Source: Chloroflexota bacterium | Lineage (GTDB): Bacteria > Chloroflexota > Anaerolineae > Aggregatilineales > Phototrophicaceae | Length of the DNA: 64,000 nt | Direction: 5' to 3' | Assembly (NCBI GenBank): GCA_011523735.1 | Contig: WTGB01000085.1 | Coordinates: 29,276-93,275 of the forward strand | Shown here: piece by piece, positions 55,802 to 64,000 of the stretch | Numbering within the stretch: position 1 is the first letter of the stretch | How the letters are laid out: each line of letters begins with the position of its first letter | The notes under the pieces: model-generated | Database searches by the model: none | The model's input: the letters and a program-made list of their open reading frames with translations, nothing else | Told to the model about the DNA's origin: nothing | Translations under genes and position numbers: made by a program

Positions 55802-55882
55802 GCAGACTGTCTTGCCGACAGGCTCAGAAAACGCGGTATACTGTTCTCACTCCTAGTTGTTCAAGTCAGGAGAACAAACAGC

Positions 55883-56206
55883 ATGACCTACACACTTAAA
55901 CGCATCGGCTTGGCATCCGCCGTCAAAATCGCTGCGATAATCGCAGCCGCCGCGGCAGTCATCCCCATCGCCCTTTTGCTGCTGCTCAATCACTTCCTCA
56001 AGTTCTGGGATGTCATTATCCCACCCGATGTCCTCGGTCCCATGCTGGCGCAGACCGCCCTGATCGCTGCCGTCGCCGGCGGCGTCTCCACCGCGCTGAC
56101 CGTCTCCCTCTACAATGTCTGCGCGCCCCTCTTCGGCGGCATCACGTTCGAGCTCAAAGCGCAATACCCGCCGCGCAAACAGAAGGAAAATGTCGATATC
56201 GACTAG
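55883..56206 (+). CDS. Small membrane protein (107 aa)
   Basis: Two hydrophobic segments (IAAIIAAAAAVIPIALLLLLNHFL; MLAQTALIAAVAGGVSTALTVSLY); SD AGGAG before ATG. Confidence 0.65.
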   Translation: MTYTLKRIGLASAVKIAAIIAAAAAVIPIALLLLLNHFLKFWDVIIPPDVLGPMLAQTALIAAVAGGVSTALTVSLYNVCAPLFGGITFELKAQYPPRKQKENVDID

Positions 56207-56322
56207 CGTTTTTCCGGCTTGAGCCGCTTGACATTCCCCTCAACTCAGGTCATCATACTGTCCACATTTGGTCTGTCTTCCGCCGCCTGTGGCGCGGCAT
56301 ACCCCTTAAAGTGAGGCTGAAA

Positions 56323-57108
56323 ATGACCACCGCTTTACAACAAGAATATGACGAAAAAGGTTATGTCATCGTTCGCAATGCCATTGATGCTGACTTGGCC
56401 CGCGAAACCGCCGAGCACGTCCACTGGCTGGCCGAGCGCAACCCCGGCGTGCGCCCCGAAAAATTCGGGCATGGCATGCTGGTGTCGGATCCCTTCATGC
56501 ACCGGCTGGTGAGCGACGACCGCCTGGTGGATATCGTCGAGCAGTTCATCGGCTCGAACTGCGCCATGTGGGCGGCGCATTATATCGCCAAACCGCCGAA
56601 GCACGGCCAAAAAGTCCTTTGGCATCAAGACGGCAGCTACTGGCCCCTGGAGCCGATGGAAGTGACGACGATCTGGCTCGCCGCCACCGCCTCCACGCGC
56701 GAGAACGGCTGCCTGCGCGTCCTGCCTGGCACGCAGAATAACCGCCTGCTTTCCCGCGCCGAATTGCAGGATGTGCCCGACGGCAAAAACGTGCTCGCTT
56801 CTGGCATCCACCCATCGCAGATTGATGACAGTCATGTGGTCGATCTCGAGCTGCAACCCGGCGATGTCTCGGTTCACAACCCCAAAATCATCCACGGCAG
56901 CGAAGCCAATACATCCGACTCTTGGCGCATCGGTCTCACCCTGCGCTACATCCCGACTTCGACCCGTGTCAAACGCGAAGACGATCGCGCCATTCTCGTG
57001 CGCGGGGCGCCAGACCCGAGCAACAACAATAAATACGCGGAAAGACCGATGTATGATCCTGCGATTCACATGCCTTTCCATGGCATGGAAACCTGGATGA
57101 CAAACTGA
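56323..57108 (+). CDS. Phytanoyl-CoA dioxygenase (PhyH) family protein
   Basis: WHQDGSYWPLEPMEVTTIWLAATASTRENGCLRVLPGTQ (H-x-D metal motif); HNPKIIHGSEANTSDSWRIGLTLRYIP (distal His, Arg). Confidence 0.92.
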   Translation: MTTALQQEYDEKGYVIVRNAIDADLARETAEHVHWLAERNPGVRPEKFGHGMLVSDPFMHRLVSDDRLVDIVEQFIGSNCAMWAAHYIAKPPKHGQKVLWHQDGSYWPLEPMEVTTIWLAATASTRENGCLRVLPGTQNNRLLSRAELQDVPDGKNVLASGIHPSQIDDSHVVDLELQPGDVSVHNPKIIHGSEANTSDSWRIGLTLRYIPTSTRVKREDDRAILVRGAPDPSNNNKYAERPMYDPAIHMPFHGMETWMTN

Positions 57109-57115
57109 GCGCTTA

Positions 57116-58417
57116 ATGCCAAAGCCCAACATCCTCTACATCCACTCGCATGACACCGGCCGCTACCTACAGCCCTATGGCCACGCGATCCCGACGCCAA
57201 ACTTGCAGCGCCTGGCGGAACGGGGCGCCCTCTTCCGCCGCGCCTATTGCGCCGCGCCCACCTGCTCGCCCAGCCGCGCCGCCCTGCTCACCGGCCAAAC
57301 GGCTCACAGCGCCGGCATGCTGGGCTTGGCGAATCGCGGCTTTGTCCTGGGCGATTTCAGTCAACATATTATTCACACGCTGAAAGCAGTTGGCTATACA
57401 TCGGCGCTGGCCGGCATTCAACATCTCACCAACGCGCAATTTCATCGCGGCGCCGAGGCGGTCGGCTACGACCAGGTGCTAACGACTGATCATAGCCAAG
57501 CGCATACTGCCGCCGTCGACTTCATCCGGTCCGCCCCGGCAGAACCCTTCTGGCTGACGGTCGGCTTCTTCGAGACGCATCGCGAATACCCGCTCGAGCA
57601 CGATGTCAACCCCGCCTATGTCCAGCCCCCGCTTGGCTTGCCCGATAGGCCGCGCATACGCCAGGATATGGCGAACTACATCGCCATGGCGCAGATTCTC
57701 GATGACAAGATCGGGCAGGTCCTCGCCGCGCTTGACGAGAGCGGCATCCGCGAAAACACGCTGGTCATCTACACCACCGATCACGGCCTCGCCTTCCCCG
57801 GCATGAAATGCAACTTGAACGATGCCGGCATTGGCGTCGCCCTCATCATGCAAGGCGCGGGCCTCTTTAGCGGAGGCAGCGTCGTCGATGCTATGGTCAG
57901 CCATATCGACATCTTCCCGACCATCTGCGACCTGCTTGATATCGAATCGCCCGCCTGGCTGCAAGGGACTTCCATCCTGCCTCTCCTGCGCGGCGAAACT
58001 GATGCCATTCGCGATGAGGTCTTCGCCGAGGTCAATTATCACGCCGCCTACGAACCCAAGCGCGCTGTCCGCAGCGAACGCTACAAATACATCCGCCGCT
58101 ACGACAATCGGGAGTCGCCCGTGCTATCCAATATCGACGACGGACTTGCCAAAACGGAACTCATCGAGCATGGTTTCGCCGAACGCGCCCCCGCCCCTGA
58201 ACAACTCTACGACACCTTCTTTGACCCGACGGAGACGCTTAATCTCATCGACGATGCCGACTACGCTTCTGTCCTGGCGGATATGCGCGCCCGCCTGGAC
58301 CGCTGGATGCGCGCCACCGACGATCCACTGCTGCACGGTCATATCCCCGTGCCGCCTGGCACCCAACTGAACGATCCTGATGGACTGTCCCCGCGCGATC
58401 CATTTATGGCATCCTAG
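57116..58417 (+). CDS. Sulfatase (arylsulfatase family)
   Basis: RAYCAAPTCSPSRAALLTGQTAHSAG, C-x-P-x-R formylglycine motif; VIYTTDHGLAFPGMKC. Confidence 0.94.
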   Translation: MPKPNILYIHSHDTGRYLQPYGHAIPTPNLQRLAERGALFRRAYCAAPTCSPSRAALLTGQTAHSAGMLGLANRGFVLGDFSQHIIHTLKAVGYTSALAGIQHLTNAQFHRGAEAVGYDQVLTTDHSQAHTAAVDFIRSAPAEPFWLTVGFFETHREYPLEHDVNPAYVQPPLGLPDRPRIRQDMANYIAMAQILDDKIGQVLAALDESGIRENTLVIYTTDHGLAFPGMKCNLNDAGIGVALIMQGAGLFSGGSVVDAMVSHIDIFPTICDLLDIESPAWLQGTSILPLLRGETDAIRDEVFAEVNYHAAYEPKRAVRSERYKYIRRYDNRESPVLSNIDDGLAKTELIEHGFAERAPAPEQLYDTFFDPTETLNLIDDADYASVLADMRARLDRWMRATDDPLLHGHIPVPPGTQLNDPDGLSPRDPFMAS

Positions 58418-58457
58418 GGGCAACTTGCCAAGTCGTCCGCGCGCAAGCAGAGGAAAA

Positions 58458-59144
58458 ATGTCAGACCTGCTCCAACAGCAAATCGAATATTATCGCGCCC
58501 GCGCGCCCGAATATGACGAGTGGTTCTATCGCTTGGGGCGTTACGATCGCGGTGAAGCGCATACGCGACAATGGGAACAGGAAGTGCAGCAAATCCGCGA
58601 TCTGCTGCACAGTCAATCCGGTTTCGACCACATCCTGGAAATGGCGCCGGGCACCGGCATCTGGACAAGTGAACTCATTAGAATTGGCGAACGCGTCACC
58701 GCCCTCGATGCCTCGCCGGAGATGATCGCCATCAACCGCGCCAAACTGGGGTCCGACCAGGTGGATTATCATCAGACCGATCTTTTCGCCTGGCAGCCGC
58801 AACGGCAAGTCGACATGGTCTTCTTCGGCTTCTGGCTATCCCATGTGCCCGCGCAGAAACTCGCCGCTTTTCTCGGCATGGTGCGCGCGGCGCTGAAACC
58901 GGGCGGACGCCTCTTCATCGTCGATTCACGGCGCCCGGATCTCGTCACCGCCCACACCGTCAGCGAAGACCTCGGCGAGGACCTGCAAAAACGAGTGCTA
59001 AAAGATGGTCGGCGCTTCGATATCGTAAAAATCTACTATGAGCCGTCTGCGCTCAGCGAGACCCTGCGCCGTCATGGCTTCGATATCGAGGTTCAGACGA
59101 CCGAGAATTTCTTCCTCTACGCGGACGGCCAGCGGGCGAGTTGA
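58458..59144 (+). CDS. Class I SAM-dependent methyltransferase
   Basis: YRARAPEYDEWFYR; ILEMAPGTGIWTSELIRIGERVTALDASPEMI; ALKPGGRLFIVDSRR. Confidence 0.9.
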   Translation: MSDLLQQQIEYYRARAPEYDEWFYRLGRYDRGEAHTRQWEQEVQQIRDLLHSQSGFDHILEMAPGTGIWTSELIRIGERVTALDASPEMIAINRAKLGSDQVDYHQTDLFAWQPQRQVDMVFFGFWLSHVPAQKLAAFLGMVRAALKPGGRLFIVDSRRPDLVTAHTVSEDLGEDLQKRVLKDGRRFDIVKIYYEPSALSETLRRHGFDIEVQTTENFFLYADGQRAS

Positions 59145-59228
59145 CGCCCCCATTCGCTGAAGGCATCACAGGTCTTCCGCCGAAACTTGTTCTGAGCTAC
59201 CAAATGAATTCAGCAGGAGAATTGAAGT

Positions 59229-60353
59229 ATGAAGGTCACGGGCCTTGAAACCATTCTCGTCGAAAATATCCCCCCTTACCGCGGCGGCCGCTATTGGCTC
59301 TTTATTCAACTCCATACGGACGAAGGCATCACCGGCTTGGGTGAGCGTCCCACCGGCAACGCCCTCAAGCTGGACGCGCAGATAAGCCTGATTAAAGATC
59401 TATGCCAGCAGTTTGTCATCGGCCGCAGCCCCTTCGAAATCGAGCGGATTTGGCAGACCATTTATGCCTCCCGCCATGATTATCGCCATCCAGGCCTTGA
59501 TACGACGCCCGCTCTCAGCGCGATCGAAATGGCTTTGTGGGATATCGTCGGCAAAGCCACAAATCAGCCAATATACAACCTCTTGGGCGGCCGGATGCAT
59601 GACAGGCTGCGCGCCTATGCTTACATGCCAACCGACGGCATCTGGGAGAACCCGGAAAAAGCCGGGGAGATCGCCATAAAGCTGGTTGAGGCGGGCAACA
59701 CCGCTTGCAAATTCGACCCCTTCACGCCCCTATTCCCGCATCCGCGCGACTTCTCGCTGAAGACGATTCGTCATGTGGGGAAAATCTTCAAAGCCATCCG
59801 CGCAGCCGTGGGCGACGAGTTGGAAGTTGGCATCGGCACTCATGGTCAATTCAGCACCGCCGTCGCCATTCGCGTCGCCAAGGAGCTGGAAGAGTTCAGT
59901 CCTTTCTGGTTTGAGGAACCCGTGCCGCCGGAAAACATTGACGAAATGGCGCGCGTCGCCGCCCACACCAGCATTCCGATCGCCACCGGCGAGCGCCTCG
60001 CCACGAAATTTGAATTTGCGAACTTGCTCAAGAAACAAGCGGCGCAGATCATCCAGCTTGATGTCGGGCAATGCGGCGGAATCCTGGAGTCCAAGAAAAT
60101 CGCCGGCATGGCTGAGGCTTTCTACGCTATGATCGCCCCGCACATGTACTGCGGACCCGTTGCCGCCGCCGCTGCCATCCAGCTTGACGCCTGCTCGCCA
60201 AACTTTCTCATTCAAGAGTACAACGGCGACCGCCTGCACGATGAGATTTTCAAAGAGCCAATTCGCTTTGAGAATGGGTACATCACGCCGCCGACCGCTC
60301 CCGGCTTGGGCATCGAGTTGGATGAAGCCGTCCTGAAGAAGCGCCTGGCATAA
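59229..60353 (+). CDS. Mandelate racemase/muconate lactonizing enzyme family (enolase superfamily)
   Basis: MALWDIVGKATNQPIYNLLGGR; FWFEEPVPPENID; IPIATGERL; IIQLDVGQCGGILESKKIAGMAEAFYAMIAPHMYCGPV. Confidence 0.92.
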   Translation: MKVTGLETILVENIPPYRGGRYWLFIQLHTDEGITGLGERPTGNALKLDAQISLIKDLCQQFVIGRSPFEIERIWQTIYASRHDYRHPGLDTTPALSAIEMALWDIVGKATNQPIYNLLGGRMHDRLRAYAYMPTDGIWENPEKAGEIAIKLVEAGNTACKFDPFTPLFPHPRDFSLKTIRHVGKIFKAIRAAVGDELEVGIGTHGQFSTAVAIRVAKELEEFSPFWFEEPVPPENIDEMARVAAHTSIPIATGERLATKFEFANLLKKQAAQIIQLDVGQCGGILESKKIAGMAEAFYAMIAPHMYCGPVAAAAAIQLDACSPNFLIQEYNGDRLHDEIFKEPIRFENGYITPPTAPGLGIELDEAVLKKRLA

Positions 60354-60377
60354 CCCTGAGGCCGAAAAACCTGCCGG

Positions 60378-61484
60378 CTAGTCCAGCGCCGAGCGATAAA
60401 GTTCAATCACCTGGTCAGCCGCCGACGCCCAAGTCTGTGTCCGCGCTCGCTCGCGCCCGGCCCTGCCCATCCGCGCCGCCTTCGCCGGATCTTCCAGCAA
60501 TTCGAGCAGTGCCCGCGGCAGCGCCTCGGCGACATTGTCCTGCGAGACGATCAAGCCAGTCACACCATGTTCGATCGCGTCCGCCACGCCGCAATTATCC
60601 GTCCCCACGACAGCGGTTCCAGCCGCGCTCGCTTCTAGGACGACCAAGCCGAAACCCTCGAAAAACAAGCCGTCATTCATCGCTGGCAGCGCGAAGACAT
60701 CGGCGGCCGCCAGCCAGGCTCGCAGCAGCTCGTCTTCGACGAAGCCCATAATCCGCACATTCTCTTCTAAGCCCAACTCATTGATCCGCCGCCGTACCCT
60801 GGCTGTGTAGGCGCTGCCAAACTGCGGATTGCCCATAATGAGACATTGCGTCCCCGGCATGCGCTCGCGCAGGACCGTCATCGCCTCGACCAATTGCAGC
60901 GTGCCTTTGCGCGGCTTGATTTCGCCGATGGTGACCACAGTCGGTCCCTGCTTTTCCACAGTTTCGGTCGCTTGCCGCTCAAACCGCGCTGCGTCCAAAC
61001 CGTTGTTGATGACGCGAACGCGGGCGCTCGGCATCAATTCCCGCGCCACCTTCGCCGTGTGCCGGCTGACGCAGATCAACCCCGCGCGCTCAAAGGCTCG
61101 GCGATACAATGCCCCCAGCGGAAAAGGACGCAGACGCGGCAAATTGACATAGCTGCCATGGGCGGTAATGAATAGCGGTCTGTCGCCGGCGACGGCCGCC
61201 GCCAGGATAGCGTAGGGCTCGATGGCGCTGTGCAGGATGTCGCAACCGCGCAGCAACTCCCGCAGGCGCGGCAACTGTCGCAGCCCCTTGATGAAGCTGT
61301 GTCTCTCTGGTGGCTTTACGGCGGGCAAGAGGGGGTGCTGCGCTATATCGATGGCGGGGCTGTTCCTGGCGCAGACGATAACCGTCTCGATCTCGCGCGC
61401 TTTGAGTTGCCGGACGAGGTTCAGGCTATAATTCGCCCAGCCGTGCCCGGTGCTGAGGTCGGAGGTCAGCAGTCCAATCCGCAT
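60378..61484 (-). CDS. Glycosyltransferase family 4 (GT-B)
   Basis: MRIGLLTSDLSTGHGWANYSLNLVRQL; VVTIGEIKPRKGTLQLVEAM; FFEGFGLVVLEASAAGTAVVGTDNCGVADAIEHGVTGLIV. Confidence 0.94.
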   Translation of the reverse strand: MRIGLLTSDLSTGHGWANYSLNLVRQLKAREIETVIVCARNSPAIDIAQHPLLPAVKPPERHSFIKGLRQLPRLRELLRGCDILHSAIEPYAILAAAVAGDRPLFITAHGSYVNLPRLRPFPLGALYRRAFERAGLICVSRHTAKVARELMPSARVRVINNGLDAARFERQATETVEKQGPTVVTIGEIKPRKGTLQLVEAMTVLRERMPGTQCLIMGNPQFGSAYTARVRRRINELGLEENVRIMGFVEDELLRAWLAAADVFALPAMNDGLFFEGFGLVVLEASAAGTAVVGTDNCGVADAIEHGVTGLIVSQDNVAEALPRALLELLEDPAKAARMGRAGRERARTQTWASAADQVIELYRSALD

Positions 61485-61494
61485 GTGAGAGGCA

Positions 61495-61698
61495 TTATGC
61501 GCTTTCGCTGGCGCCGGCTTCTGGGGTAGGCTCTTTCGCTTCGCTCCGTGCCGAGAGGCGCGCCCGCCAAGCCAGGACCGCCGCTGAATCCTCAGCCGCG
61601 ACTTCGCTGTGGAAATCTTCCATCGTGCCGATGCGCATCACCGCCAGCAGCAGCGCGATATTCAAAAGGATGATCACAGCCATCACTGCAATTGCCAT
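61495..61698 (-). CDS. Small single-TM protein (67 aa)
   Basis: MAIAVMAVIILLNIALLLAVMRIG then charged tail; directly upstream of and co-oriented with the glycosyltransferase. Confidence 0.5.
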   Translation of the reverse strand: MAIAVMAVIILLNIALLLAVMRIGTMEDFHSEVAAEDSAAVLAWRARLSARSEAKEPTPEAGASESA

Positions 61699-61961
61699 TG
61701 CGGTCCTCCAGAATCGGAAGCGAGCACACTCTAGCCATATTATGACCGACTATCGTTCAGAGGTCTAGGTTGCTTTAGGCAAGGCCTGATATGACAAAAG
61801 GCGAGTACGATAACGGGACACCTAAAAGGCGAAAATGTTGGGACGAGCCGGGGGTCGCCCACAGATCCAAACCGAAGATGAGGTCTCGTCCATTGATACC
61901 TGCCGCAACTGCAACTATCATTTGCACGATAACTCATCCGTCAATGTGAAGGACAAGGACT

Positions 61962-63773
61962 GTGCTCAATCCCCTCAACCTCAATGCCGACGCCCCGTGG
62001 AAGCAACGCTTCCGCGCGCCCTCAATCGCCTGGTCTGTCCGCGCCGCCCAGAACCCGCGCCGAGGATTGGTCGCCAGTAATAAAGACGGTGTTTATCAAC
62101 TCTACGCCTGGGACACCGAAACTAACCATCTGGCGCAGTTGACTCATGTAGAAGCTGGCGTCTTCCGCGGCTCGATCTCCGCTGACGGCGAGCACGTCTA
62201 CTATCTGCGCGATCGCCGGGGCGACGAAATCGGCCACTATGTGCGGTTGCCCTTCAGCGGCGGCGAGCCCGAGGACATCACTCCGGACCTGCCGGACTAC
62301 GCCTCGCACTCTTTCAGCGAAAGCGACTCCGGCAATGCCCGCGGTTTCGCCGCCGTGTACGACAAGGGCTTTCACTTCATCATTCACGATCGACGCCATG
62401 TCAAACCGGTTTTCACTCGGACCAAACAGGCTTTGTCTTTCGGACCTTACCTCTCGCAGGACGCTGAAATCGCCATCATCGCCTCGACCGAAAAGACCGG
62501 CAGCGCCGAATACGCGCTCGAGGCTTACGATGTGCAAAGCGGCGCTCTAATCGCCGAGCTCTGGGATGGCGCAGGCAGCGGGACGGAATTCGCCGGCTTT
62601 TCACCCTTGCCGGGAGATATGCGTTTCGCCGGCTCCTCCAATGCCGGCGGCTACCATCGTCCTTTAATCTGGAATCCCGGCACCGGCGAACGGCAGGATA
62701 TCCACTCCGAACAATTCAGCGGCGATGTCAAAGTCTGGGGCTGGTCCCCCGATGGCGGCCGCCTGCTCCTGCATCAAGTCGATCGCGCCCAACACAGTCT
62801 CTATGTCTACGACATCGCTGATGAACGCGTCCGCAAACTGGCGGTCCCGCCCGGCGCACTCAGCCCCGGCAGCGGTTTGCTAGACGATGGGCTGCTGCAA
62901 GTTCACCTCACCGACTCCACCGCGCCAACACGCCTGCTCGAACTCGATGCCGAAACTGGCGCCGTCTCCCGCAATGTGCTCGATCTCGGCGTCGATGTCC
63001 CGCCGGGCAGCCCCTGGCGCTCGGTGAGCTATCCTTCAAGCGGCGGCGCGGAGATTCAAGCTTGGCTGGCGACGCCGGCCGGCGACGATCCCTTCCCGAC
63101 CATCGTGCACACCCATGGCGGTCCGACGGCTGTGCAAACCAACACCTGGAAACCCGATGCCCAAGCCTGGCTCGATCACGGTTTCGCCTTCTTCAGCCTC
63201 AATTATCGCGGTTCGACCACCTTCGGCTACGATTTTCAGCACGCCATCGATGGCAACCTGGGCGACCTGGAAGTGCAAGATATCGCCGCGGGCGTGCAGT
63301 GGCTGCTCGAAAATGACATCGCCCAGCCCGGCGCCATCCTCAAAACCGGCGGCTCCTACGGCGGTTATCTGACCCTGCAATCACTGGGTAAAGAGCCGAC
63401 CCTCTTCGCGGGAGGCTTAGCGGTCGTCGCTATCGCCGATTGGACGCTGATGTATGAAGATCAGGCTGTCACCCTGCGCGGCTACCAGCGCAGCATGTTC
63501 GGCGGCCGCCCCGACGAAAAGCCGGAAGCTCATCGGGTAGCCTCGCCCATCACTTACGCCGAAAATATCGCGGCGCCCATCCTTGTCTTGCAAGGCGAGA
63601 ATGACACCCGCTGTCCGGCCCGCCAAATGAAAGTCTACGAGAAGAAGCTACGAGAACTGGGCAAATCGATCGAGATCGTCTGGTTCGACGCGGGCCACGG
63701 CTCGCTCGAGATTGAAGAGCAGATTAGACATCAAGAGTTGATGTTGCGCTTCGCCTACCGCGTTTTAGGCTAG
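61962..63773 (+). CDS. S9-family prolyl oligopeptidase-like peptidase
   Basis: Beta-propeller N-terminus; THGGPTAVQTN; catalytic GGSYGGYLTLQSL; LQGENDTRCP; DAGHGS. Confidence 0.95.
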   Translation: MLNPLNLNADAPWKQRFRAPSIAWSVRAAQNPRRGLVASNKDGVYQLYAWDTETNHLAQLTHVEAGVFRGSISADGEHVYYLRDRRGDEIGHYVRLPFSGGEPEDITPDLPDYASHSFSESDSGNARGFAAVYDKGFHFIIHDRRHVKPVFTRTKQALSFGPYLSQDAEIAIIASTEKTGSAEYALEAYDVQSGALIAELWDGAGSGTEFAGFSPLPGDMRFAGSSNAGGYHRPLIWNPGTGERQDIHSEQFSGDVKVWGWSPDGGRLLLHQVDRAQHSLYVYDIADERVRKLAVPPGALSPGSGLLDDGLLQVHLTDSTAPTRLLELDAETGAVSRNVLDLGVDVPPGSPWRSVSYPSSGGAEIQAWLATPAGDDPFPTIVHTHGGPTAVQTNTWKPDAQAWLDHGFAFFSLNYRGSTTFGYDFQHAIDGNLGDLEVQDIAAGVQWLLENDIAQPGAILKTGGSYGGYLTLQSLGKEPTLFAGGLAVVAIADWTLMYEDQAVTLRGYQRSMFGGRPDEKPEAHRVASPITYAENIAAPILVLQGENDTRCPARQMKVYEKKLRELGKSIEIVWFDAGHGSLEIEEQIRHQELMLRFAYRVLG

Positions 63774-63788
63774 CCGGCGCATTGGAGC

Positions 63789-64000
63789 ATGAAGAGCGAT
63801 ATGACCGCATCTCCCGCCCAGCCATTCGACGCCATCCAGGGCGTTATGACCGTGCCGCTTAAGCCCATCGGCGACGACCGGGGCCGCTTCATGGAGACCT
63901 TCCGCGCTGAGTGGTTCCCCCAGGTGAATTGGGAGCAACTCCAAAGCAACCGCAGCGACAGCAGCGCCGGCGTCTTGCGCGGCTTGCATTATCACTTCAA
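63789..64000 (+). CDS. rfbC: dTDP-4-dehydrorhamnose 3,5-epimerase (3' truncated by window edge)
   Basis: My translation: M(KSDM)TASPAQPFDAIQGVMTVPLKPIGDDRGRFMETFRAEWFPQVNWEQLQSNRSDSSAGVLRGLHYHF, with hallmark GVLRGLHYH. Not in the supplied ORF track because it runs off the window. Confidence 0.9.
   Translation, partial: MKSDMTASPAQPFDAIQGVMTVPLKPIGDDRGRFMETFRAEWFPQVNWEQLQSNRSDSSAGVLRGLHYHF

Noticed and set aside
1-64000. Defence system, prophage, integrative element or biosynthetic gene cluster
   Set aside because: No integrase, transposase, restriction-modification, toxin-antitoxin pair, phage structural, NRPS/PKS or RiPP signature was recognised; gene content is housekeeping/metabolic.
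1-64000. tRNA, rRNA, tmRNA and RNase P RNA genes
   Set aside because: Intergenic regions were read for T-loop (GGTTCGAATC-like), rRNA and RNase P (GAGGAAAGTCC) signatures; none found. A tRNAscan/Infernal run would be decisive.

Overview
64 kb of gene-dense, GC-rich bacterial chromosome, about 55 credible protein genes. Gene content and style suggest a Chloroflexota-like heterotroph (inference only; no marker phylogeny was run). It reads as an ordinary core/metabolic region: no prophage, IS transposase, CRISPR array, rRNA operon or convincing tRNA was seen. Recognisable blocks are: methionine/C1 genes (homocysteine methyltransferase-MTHFR fusion cut by the left edge, metG, full-length metH); a sugar ABC importer operon (binding protein plus two permeases) with Gfo/Idh/MocA oxidoreductase and FGGY kinase; tandem PLP decarboxylases; hemB; two tandem 840-aa polytopic membrane proteins; and a PhyH/sulfatase/methyltransferase/enolase-superfamily cluster. 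A dTDP-4-dehydrorhamnose 3,5-epimerase, absent from the ORF track, is cut by the right edge. The most interesting items are non-coding. (1) A complete ribosome-mediated attenuator appears to precede metG: promoter, 26-aa leader peptide with internal Met codons (M-R-M), an exact 9-nt antiterminator complement, and a 9-bp terminator with U-run. (2) A bacterial SRP (4.5S/scRNA-like) RNA gene lies at about 49414-49517 with a near-consensus promoter. (3) At least two families of dispersed palindromic intergenic repeats are present. (4) A 10-bp-phased AAGGAC repeat array lies upstream of a flavoprotein gene. All calls come from reading the sequence; no database searches were run.
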